A stretch of DNA of 8,975 bases, taken from contig JASFME010000086.1 of assembly GCA_050117725.1 (NCBI GenBank), forward strand, positions 1 through 8,975, in the 5' to 3' direction. This DNA is from JASFJH01 sp050117725 (GTDB lineage: Bacteria; Pseudomonadota; Gammaproteobacteria; AKS1). Each line of letters begins with the position of its first letter. Positions within the stretch are counted from its first letter, which is position 1. The position numbers were made by a program, and so were the translations under genes. Below are positions 1-5,631 of the stretch, piece by piece. The notes beneath the pieces are model-generated. The model did not search any database. It was not told the origin of the DNA and saw nothing but the letters and a program-made list of their open reading frames with translations.

Positions 1-981
1 GGCGGATTGCACGCGACGCTTGTGCAGGCGGCCAAGTTTGTCGAGACCGCCCAGGATATTATCGGCGACATCAAGACTCGCTTCGAGGCTGGCGGTCTGT
101 GACAGGTCCAGCAGCACCGACGCCAGCAGGTCATCCTTGTCGTCCAGTCTGACACCGCCAATCAGATCTGACTTGTTTTCACTTTCCGCCAGCCAGCGGG
201 CTGCTTCACTCGTCGCGCCACGGCGCGACAGTGTGTATACGGAGGACCCGCGCGCTCTCGGGTTATGGAAGGCATCGGCATGGATAGAAATAAAAATATC
301 TGCCTGTTGCTTGCGTGCCCTCTCGATGCGGCCACGCAGACTGATGTAGTAATCACCGTCGCGGATCATGACCGGCTTCATGCCCGGTTCCCTGGCGACA
401 AGCTGTTTGAGCCGGCGGGCGATCGCGAGCACCACATCCTTCTCCCGCGTGCCGCGATAACCTCGCGCACCGGGATCCTCCCCGCCATGCCCGGCATCAA
501 TCGCAACGACGATATCGCGCAGTTTGTCGGGCCGCTTGTCAACATGCGCGGTAACTGTCTTCTTGCCTGGCTTGTGCTGCAGATCGATGACCAGGCGGTG
601 CCCGTGCTCACCGTAAGGCTTGAGGGCAAAACTTTTCGGCCGCAGTGGCCGGGAGGCATCGAGCACGATGCGCAGGTCACTGTCATTACGGGTCGCGTAG
701 CGGATGCCCTTGATCGGCGCTGATTTATCCAGCTCCGGCAGCTTGTTCCGCAGCTTCGTATCCGCAAGGTCCACGACAATGCGATCCGGGTTCTTCAGGG
801 TAAACAGGGAATGCTGGACTGGCCCGTCGAGGTCGAAAACCAGCCGGGTGTTGTCAGGGGCGGGCCACATACGCAGGCCCTGGATATGCGTTTCTGCCTG
901 TAACAGGGGAGCAAAGACCATGGTCAGTACGACCAGCGTACCGAGCAGAGAAGTGCGCATTGTGTGCGTTCTGCGTCTCAT
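1..981 (-). CDS. amiB: N-acetylmuramoyl-L-alanine amidase, AMIN + Amidase_3 (C-terminus cut by window edge)
   Basis: Zinc amidase that cleaves the amide bond between N-acetylmuramic acid and the stem peptide, in the periplasm, for septal peptidoglycan splitting. The visible 327 codons run open to base 1. A signal peptide (about residues 8-29, hydrophobic core LLGTLVVLTMVFAPLL, ending LLQA) precedes an AMIN domain (about 30-140), which in this family targets the septum. The Amidase_3 domain starts near 156 with AIDAGHGGEDPG. Visible zinc ligands fit H165, E180 (GTREKD) and H234 (SIHADAF); the catalytic Glu near the C-terminus lies outside. The N-terminus has arginines but no clear Tat consensus, so Sec export is more likely. 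The start is uncertain: ATG at 981 or in-frame ATG at 960; neither has a good Shine-Dalgarno. It lies 88 bases after tsaE in the same direction, as amiB does in E. coli. AmiC-type naming is equally possible because the C-terminus (LysM or not) is unseen. Confidence 0.95.
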   Translation of the reverse strand, partial: MRRRTHTMRTSLLGTLVVLTMVFAPLLQAETHIQGLRMWPAPDNTRLVFDLDGPVQHSLFTLKNPDRIVVDLADTKLRNKLPELDKSAPIKGIRYATRNDSDLRIVLDASRPLRPKSFALKPYGEHGHRLVIDLQHKPGKKTVTAHVDKRPDKLRDIVVAIDAGHGGEDPGARGYRGTREKDVVLAIARRLKQLVAREPGMKPVMIRDGDYYISLRGRIERARKQQADIFISIHADAFHNPRARGSSVYTLSRRGATSEAARWLAESENKSDLIGGVRLDDKDDLLASVLLDLSQTASLEASLDVADNILGGLDKLGRLHKRRVQSA

Positions 982-989
982 GGCCAGCT

Positions 990-1017
990 ATTATAACTCC
1001 CAAAAGATCGTTATGAA
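990..1017 (-). promoter_or_regulatory. Candidate sigma70 promoter for the amidase gene
   Basis: In the 88-base AT-rich gap between tsaE and the amidase, the minus strand carries a perfect TATAAT (995-990) and, 16 bases upstream, TTCATA (1017-1012; 4 of 6 to the -35 consensus). A start about 7 bases downstream would fall near 983, only 2 bases before the ATG at 981, which favours the inner ATG at 960 or a nearly leaderless mRNA. The match is by eye only; read-through from tsaE remains possible. Confidence 0.4.
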
Positions 1018-1069
1018 ATAACTATATACAGAATGATCCTGGAAAACAACCTTAACAGATCACCGTAAT

Positions 1070-1525
1070 TCAGGCCTGAGCCAGTGCCTCCAGCCAGGTC
1101 TCGCCGTGCACCGTGCCTGCCTCGAGCCTGAGTCGGCGCTCTGTGCCGGCATGCTCGAGATAAATATCGAGATCCGCGGCCGGTAGTGCCCCCTGCGCGC
1201 ACTCGGGCCATTCGACCAGACACAGGCTGTCCGGCGCGAAGTACTCGCGCGCACCGAGCATCTCGAGTTCATCCGGATCAGCCAGGCGATACAGGTCAAA
1301 GTGGTAAACCTTATAGTTATCAAAAATATAGGGCTCCACCAGGGTAAAGGTCGGGCTTTTTACCGCGCCCTCGTGACCGAGGGCCTGGATCAGACCGCGG
1401 ATACACGTGGTCTTGCCCGTGCCGAGTTCGCCATGGAAGTAAATCGTGCCGCGCCCGGCCGTCAGGCGCGCCAGTTCGGCGCCGAGGGCCGTCATGGCCG
1501 CGCTGTCGCGAATCGTCAACTGCAT
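1070..1525 (-). CDS. tsaE: tRNA threonylcarbamoyladenosine biosynthesis ATPase TsaE
   Basis: P-loop ATPase that works with TsaB and TsaD in the cytoplasm to transfer threonylcarbamoyl to A37 of ANN-decoding tRNAs (t6A); TsaC/TsaC2 makes the donor. The 151-residue product matches the usual length (about 150). The Walker A motif GELGTGKT is at residues 32-39. The family signature SPTFTLVEPY is at 57-66, HFDLYRL at 75-81 and LVEWPE at 103-108. A further upstream ATG at 1564 would add 13 residues inside nnr. The start at 1525 is preferred because it begins at the family N-terminus (MQLTIRDS) and overlaps the nnr stop in the sequence TGATG, so the two are probably translationally coupled. Stop TGA is at 1072-1070. 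The nnr-tsaE-amidase order is conserved in gammaproteobacteria. Confidence 0.97.
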   Translation of the reverse strand: MQLTIRDSAAMTALGAELARLTAGRGTIYFHGELGTGKTTCIRGLIQALGHEGAVKSPTFTLVEPYIFDNYKVYHFDLYRLADPDELEMLGAREYFAPDSLCLVEWPECAQGALPAADLDIYLEHAGTERRLRLEAGTVHGETWLEALAQA

Positions 1526-3060
1526 CAGACTCGACCGGTCGGGTTGGCACCGGCCCGCAGCCATGGCATGACATCCGAGGCCAGCATGCCCCGTTCTCCC
1601 TCGCTGCGGGCCGCATCATCCGCGGCCTCGGCATGCAGGCAGACACCGAGCCGGGCCGCGACCGACAGCCGTCGCTCCAGTTCGCCACCGTCTTGTTTCA
1701 GCATCTGGGCCAGCAGGCCCGCAATAACGCCGGTCAACACATCGCCCATACCACCACTCGCCATGCCCGGATTGCCGGCCGCGCACACACCGACCGGCTG
1801 TCCGGCACTGTATACCAGGCTGCCGGCGCCTTTCAGCACGACGCAGCCGCCGAAACGGGAGCCCAGTTCGCGCACGGCAGCGAAGCGATCGGCCTCGATC
1901 TCGGCGCTGCTACATCCGAGCAGCCGCCCAGCCTCGCCCGGGTGCGGGGTCAGCACCCAGTCTTCACGTTTAACCGGCTCGCGGGCCAGCAGATTCAGCG
2001 CATCGGCATCGAGTACGAGCGGCTTGCCACTGTCCAGGGCCGCGCCAAACATGGTTTTGCCCCAGTCGCCCTGGCCGAGACCGGGACCGATGGCGAGCAC
2101 GTTCGCCTTACCCCACAGGCCACGCAGCTCGCGAGCGCTTTCCACGCCATGCGCCATGAGTTCCGGGCGTGCCTGGCTGACCAGACCCGCATGCGCGGCG
2201 CGGGTCGCGACACTGACCAGGCCGGCCCCGACGCGTAACGCAGCCTCGCCGGCCAGTCGCACCGCGCCACTCATGCCCTGCTCGCCACCGATGACGAGCA
2301 CATGGCCAAATTGCCCCTTATGCGCCGAGCGCGCGCGTGGTGCCAGCCGGTGTGCAAACGCCGCCATATCCAGCAACGAGGCCTGTGGCCGGATCTGCAT
2401 GAGCACCTGCGGCGGCACGCGCAGGTCGTTGTAATGCACCTCGCCGCAATAATGCGGGCCCTGCCCGGTAAACAGCCCCTGCTTCAGGCCGATAAAGGTC
2501 ATGGTCAGGTTGGCCTGCGCCGCGATGCCGAGCGCACAGCCGGTATCGGCGTGCAGGCCGGAGGGGATATCCAGGGCAATGGTCCCCGCACCACTGCGGT
2601 TCATCGCGTTAATCGCATCCCGCCAGATACCGCTGACCTCACCGGTCAGGCCGGTGCCAAGCAGGGCATCGACAACGATCTCGGCACCACCCAGGTCGGT
2701 CCCGGCAGTAAAGCTTTCGATGTCACGACCCGTGGCGCGAAAACGCTCGGCCATGGCACGTGCATCGCCCCGGAGACGGCTGCCATCACCGACCTGGAAT
2801 ACACGCACCTCGAGCCCGGCTTCGTGGCACAACCTCGCCACGACAAAGCCGTCACCGCCGTTGTTACCCGTGCCACACATGACCACGACGCGATGCGCTC
2901 TGGGCCAGCGCCGCCGTATCAGCTCGAAGGCGGCACGCCCGGCGCGCCGCATGAGTTCCTCACCGGGGAGCGAAAACTCCTCGATTGCAATCCGATCGAG
3001 TTCACGAACCTCGGCGGCACGGTACAATGCATGTGGAAAGACAGACATAGACAACATCAT
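1525..3060 (-). CDS. nnr: Bifunctional NAD(P)H-hydrate epimerase / ADP-dependent NAD(P)H-hydrate dehydratase
   Basis: Repairs hydrated NADH and NADPH: the N-terminal domain epimerises R-NAD(P)HX to S-NAD(P)HX, and the C-terminal domain dehydrates S-NAD(P)HX to NAD(P)H using ADP. Numbered from ATG 3060 (511 residues), the YjeF_N domain spans about 12-220 with GTGNNGGDGF at 63-72, DALLGTGLTG at 131-140 and LDIPSGLHADTG from 163. The ribokinase-like carbohydrate-kinase domain follows from about 235 (HKGQFGHVLVIGG), with AIGPGLGQG, LTPHPGEAGRLLG and GNPGMASGGMGD at 429-440, whose last Asp is the expected catalytic base. The start is unclear: in-frame ATGs at 3108, 3093, 3060, 3057 and 3048, none with a convincing Shine-Dalgarno. 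Homology begins only near FPHALYRAAEVREL, so 3060-3048 is favoured; 3108 would overlap queG. Both domains look intact. Confidence 0.96.
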   Translation of the reverse strand: MMLSMSVFPHALYRAAEVRELDRIAIEEFSLPGEELMRRAGRAAFELIRRRWPRAHRVVVMCGTGNNGGDGFVVARLCHEAGLEVRVFQVGDGSRLRGDARAMAERFRATGRDIESFTAGTDLGGAEIVVDALLGTGLTGEVSGIWRDAINAMNRSGAGTIALDIPSGLHADTGCALGIAAQANLTMTFIGLKQGLFTGQGPHYCGEVHYNDLRVPPQVLMQIRPQASLLDMAAFAHRLAPRARSAHKGQFGHVLVIGGEQGMSGAVRLAGEAALRVGAGLVSVATRAAHAGLVSQARPELMAHGVESARELRGLWGKANVLAIGPGLGQGDWGKTMFGAALDSGKPLVLDADALNLLAREPVKREDWVLTPHPGEAGRLLGCSSAEIEADRFAAVRELGSRFGGCVVLKGAGSLVYSAGQPVGVCAAGNPGMASGGMGDVLTGVIAGLLAQMLKQDGGELERRLSVAARLGVCLHAEAADDAARSEGERGMLASDVMPWLRAGANPTGRV

Positions 3061-3064
3061 AGCA
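3056..3064 (-). promoter_or_regulatory. Possible extended -10 element for the nnr operon
   Basis: The minus strand reads TGCTATGAT here: a TGn extension followed by TATGAT (5 of 6 to TATAAT). No good -35 is found 16-18 bases upstream. A start near 3049 would leave almost no leader before the inner ATG at 3048, and the ATGs at 3060 and 3057 would lie upstream of it. The element is weak evidence and could be chance within the start-codon cluster. Confidence 0.22.
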
Positions 3065-3091
3065 TCGCGCGGAGTAAAGCCGTTATTCAAC

Positions 3092-4171
3092 ATGACCGGG
3101 CAGTCCACAACACAACATGACCCGGCACAGCTGGAACAACTTGCTGTGCAGATAAAGCAATGGAGCAGCGAACTCGGCTTTCAACAGCTCGGGATCACGA
3201 ATACCGATCTTGCGCAGGATGAAGCCTGGTTATTGCAATGGCTGGATGCCGGCATGCACGGCGAGATGGACTACATGGCACGGCATGGCACGAAACGCTC
3301 GCGGCCAGCTGACTTGTTACCCGGTACGGTGCGCGTAATCTCGGTACGCATGGATTACCAGCCGCAGCCGAGTGCTGCCCCGCAGGAGGTACTCGATGAT
3401 ACGACACTCGCATACGTGTCACGTTACGCGCTTGGCCGTGACTATCACAAGCTCATGCGCAACCGTTTGCAGAAACTCGCGGACCGCATCAGCAAGGCCA
3501 TCGGTCCGTTTGGTTACCGCGCCTTTGTCGACTCGGCCCCCGTCCTCGAGAAGGCACTCGCGCAGAAAGCCGGGCTGGGCTGGATTGGCAAACATACCAA
3601 CCTGATCAGTGAAGACACCGGCTCGTGGTTTTTCCTCGGCGAGATCTACACCGACCTGCCGCTGCCGCAAGATAGCGCGGCCAGCGAACATTGCGGCACG
3701 TGCACGGCCTGCATCGAGGCCTGCCCGACACGCGCCATTGTCGCGCCGTATAAAGTCGATGCGCGCTTGTGTATTTCCTACCTGACGATTGAACTGCGCG
3801 GCGCGATACCCGTCGAACTGCGCCCGTTGCTGGGTAACCGCATCTATGGTTGTGATGACTGCCAGCTGGTCTGCCCGTGGAACCGGTTTGCCACGCCCAC
3901 ACAGGAAACCGACTTCCTGCCGCGCCACGAACTCGATGCCCCGACCCTCATCGAGCTGTTCAGCTGGGATGAGACAACCTTTCTCAATCGCACAGCTGGC
4001 AGTGCGATTCGTCGCATTGGTCACGAATGCTGGCTGCGCAATATCGCCGTTGCGCTGGGCAATGCACCGACCTCAAGTGCGGTCATCGACAGCCTGCAGG
4101 CCCGTGTCGAGCATCCTTCTGCGCTCGTACGTGAACATGTCAGCTGGGCGTTGGCACAACACGCCCGCTAA
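3092..4171 (+). CDS. queG: Epoxyqueuosine reductase QueG
   Basis: Cobalamin- and iron-sulfur-dependent enzyme that reduces epoxyqueuosine to queuosine at position 34 of GUN-anticodon tRNAs, the last step of queuosine synthesis, in the cytoplasm. The 359-residue product is close to the family length (E. coli about 379). FVDSAPVLEKALA holds D147, matching the catalytic Asp region of characterised QueG, and GWIGKHTNLI (164-173) is the typical cobalamin-domain motif. Two 4Fe-4S sites are complete: CGTCTACIEACP (C201, C204, C207, C211), then C227 and CDDCQLVCPW (C254, C257, C261). The C-terminal part (about 320-355) looks like a HEAT-like helical repeat. The reading frame stays open upstream, but homology begins near LAVQIKQWSSELGF, so ATG 3092 is chosen; GGAG at 3071-3074 is too far away (17 bases) to be a strong ribosome site. 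It is divergent from nnr with only about 31 bases between starts. Confidence 0.96.
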   Translation: MTGQSTTQHDPAQLEQLAVQIKQWSSELGFQQLGITNTDLAQDEAWLLQWLDAGMHGEMDYMARHGTKRSRPADLLPGTVRVISVRMDYQPQPSAAPQEVLDDTTLAYVSRYALGRDYHKLMRNRLQKLADRISKAIGPFGYRAFVDSAPVLEKALAQKAGLGWIGKHTNLISEDTGSWFFLGEIYTDLPLPQDSAASEHCGTCTACIEACPTRAIVAPYKVDARLCISYLTIELRGAIPVELRPLLGNRIYGCDDCQLVCPWNRFATPTQETDFLPRHELDAPTLIELFSWDETTFLNRTAGSAIRRIGHECWLRNIAVALGNAPTSSAVIDSLQARVEHPSALVREHVSWALAQHAR

Positions 4172-4174
4172 TCA

Positions 4175-5548
4175 TTAGTTCCACTGCCCACCGAGCACTT
4201 TTTGAGCCTGCTTGTGGCCGAGCTGCGCCGCGCGCCGCCACCAGACACGCGCTTTCTTGCTGTTGCGACTGACACCTGTGCCATTGTGATAGGACACGCC
4301 GAGATTGAACATGGCCTGGGTCTCGCCCTGCACGGCGGCCAGTTCATACCAGTGCACAGCCCGCTTCGGGTCCTGAAGCACGCCCTTGCCAAAGGTATAG
4401 GCCAACGCGAGATTCAGCTGCGCATCAGAGTTCCCCTGTTTGGCCGCCTTGCGATACCAGCGCACGGCGGCGGCCGGGTCCTTGTCCACCCCCCGGCCCG
4501 CCTGGTGTGCCAGCCCCATTACATTCTGTCCCCAGGCATTACCGGCTCTTGCCGCTTCCTGAATCAGCGCCATCCCCCTGCTTTCATCTTTTTCAACACC
4601 CTCACCATAAAAATGCAACAGGCCCTCGGCCACCTTGCCATCGAGTTCGCCGGCGGCAACCGCCTTTTGATACCAGCTAACGGCGCGGTCGGTATCCTTG
4701 TCCAGGTCATCGCCATCACGATACATGTTGCCAAGTTCGATCATGCCGTGCGTATAACCCGCCTGGATGGCTTTCTCGAACCACTGCACGGCCTCCTCAT
4801 TGTCCTTTGCCACCCCGCGACCCCATACATGCATGAGACCGGTAGCCCATATGCATTGCGGATGGCCACTGTCAGCGCACTGCCGCATTAACTGGTAGGC
4901 CTGTTCATTATTACCTTCCCAGTTTGCCGCAAGCGCCTGTTCATATATTTTCTGGTCTTCATGCTCCAGAAAATACATTTTGATTTTTGGCCGTTGCGGC
5001 AGGGCAAGAAACTTTTCTTCGGCACGATCCAGTCTTTCTTCTATCCTGGCTCGCTGGTTTTGCCAGAACTGCTGGAAATCAACCGTGTTTCCCTGCACCG
5101 TTATCGTGCTGGTGTTCTGATCTCCCAGTTCCATGGCTCGCCTGTAGTCAAGAATGGCTTTTTTATAATTCTTCGTGAACTCGAATACTGTGCCCCTGCC
5201 AAAGTAGTGCGAATATTCATCAGCATCGAATTCGATGGCCCGGTCAAAATCACCGAGCGCCAGCCTGGCGAATTTTTCGCCTTTTGCATCATTACCATTT
5301 TCTTCCGCTTCGAGCCGAAGATAGTTGTAGGCAGTCGCACGCGCGGCATACAAGGCAGCCATTTGTTCGTTGTTCAGTCCACCATCATCAATTGCCTGGC
5401 CACATACCAGCACCGTTTTCTGATAATGATCGTTCTGCAGAGCACTGACACATTCGCGATAGTCAGTCGTGCCCGACCACGCCATGTTATAGAATAAAAG
5501 TGTAATAAATATGACCAACCCTGAACCGAAGCGCCCGTTCTTATTCAT
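4175..5548 (-). CDS. Exported Sel1-like / TPR repeat protein
   Basis: A 457-residue alpha-solenoid protein with no enzyme motif seen. A Sec-type signal peptide covers about residues 1-25 (core LVIFITLLFYNMAW, cleavage likely after AWS), placing the mature protein in the periplasm; no lipobox Cys is present. A TPR-like segment at about 94-142 (FDRAIEFD, YKKAILDYRRAMELG) precedes six or so Sel1 repeats from about 215 to 452, recognisable by AVQWFEKAIQAG, AVSWYQKAVAAG, AVRWYRKAAKQG, AVHWYELAAVQG and ARVWWRRAAQLG spaced by about 36 residues. Two close Cys pairs (C33/C49 and MRQCADSGHPQC) suit periplasmic disulfides. GGAG lies 9 bases before ATG 5548, a good ribosome site. Sel1 proteins commonly act as adaptors for protein complexes, but the partner is unknown. 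The gene converges on queG with 3 bases between stops and diverges from the TPR-CHAT gene, a candidate partner. Its 5' part has lower GC than nnr. Confidence 0.85.
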   Translation of the reverse strand: MNKNGRFGSGLVIFITLLFYNMAWSGTTDYRECVSALQNDHYQKTVLVCGQAIDDGGLNNEQMAALYAARATAYNYLRLEAEENGNDAKGEKFARLALGDFDRAIEFDADEYSHYFGRGTVFEFTKNYKKAILDYRRAMELGDQNTSTITVQGNTVDFQQFWQNQRARIEERLDRAEEKFLALPQRPKIKMYFLEHEDQKIYEQALAANWEGNNEQAYQLMRQCADSGHPQCIWATGLMHVWGRGVAKDNEEAVQWFEKAIQAGYTHGMIELGNMYRDGDDLDKDTDRAVSWYQKAVAAGELDGKVAEGLLHFYGEGVEKDESRGMALIQEAARAGNAWGQNVMGLAHQAGRGVDKDPAAAVRWYRKAAKQGNSDAQLNLALAYTFGKGVLQDPKRAVHWYELAAVQGETQAMFNLGVSYHNGTGVSRNSKKARVWWRRAAQLGHKQAQKVLGGQWN

Positions 5549-5631
5549 TCACCTGTACTCCAACAAAATGCCAACTGGCTGGTATGCCCAGAAAAGGCTA
5601 CGATTAAATAACAATATATCGAGAATAGCAG
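5549..5631. promoter_or_regulatory. Divergent intergenic region between Sel1 and TPR-CHAT genes
   Basis: These 83 bases separate two divergent start codons, so promoters for both genes should lie here or in the flanking coding ends. A strongly AT-rich tract at about 5601-5620 (GATTAAATAACAATATAT) is the likely melting region. Weak -10-like words exist on both strands (plus TACGAT at 5599; minus TTTAAT at 5608-5603), but none has a convincing -35 partner. The minus-strand ribosome site GGAG is at 5561-5558; the plus-strand gene has only a weak GAGA near 5621. Confidence 0.45.

Noticed and set aside
940..981. Tat signal on the amidase
   Set aside because: The N-terminus is arginine-rich, but the twin arginines are not followed by the usual Tat consensus and the core is strongly hydrophobic, which fits Sec better.
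1301..2434. Long plus-strand open frame of 377 codons
   Set aside because: It lies antisense to tsaE and nnr in GC-rich DNA; its translation is low-complexity (Ser, Ala, Arg, Pro) with no domain, while the minus strand encodes clear families.
2501..3091. Upstream extension of queG in the same frame (556 codons in all)
   Set aside because: The added 197 residues are antisense to nnr and of skewed composition; QueG homology starts after 3092 and the protein has its normal length from there.
4202..5497. Plus-strand open frames at 4202-4891 and 4961-5497
   Set aside because: They are antisense shadows of the Sel1 gene, which has a signal peptide, a ribosome site and regular repeats.
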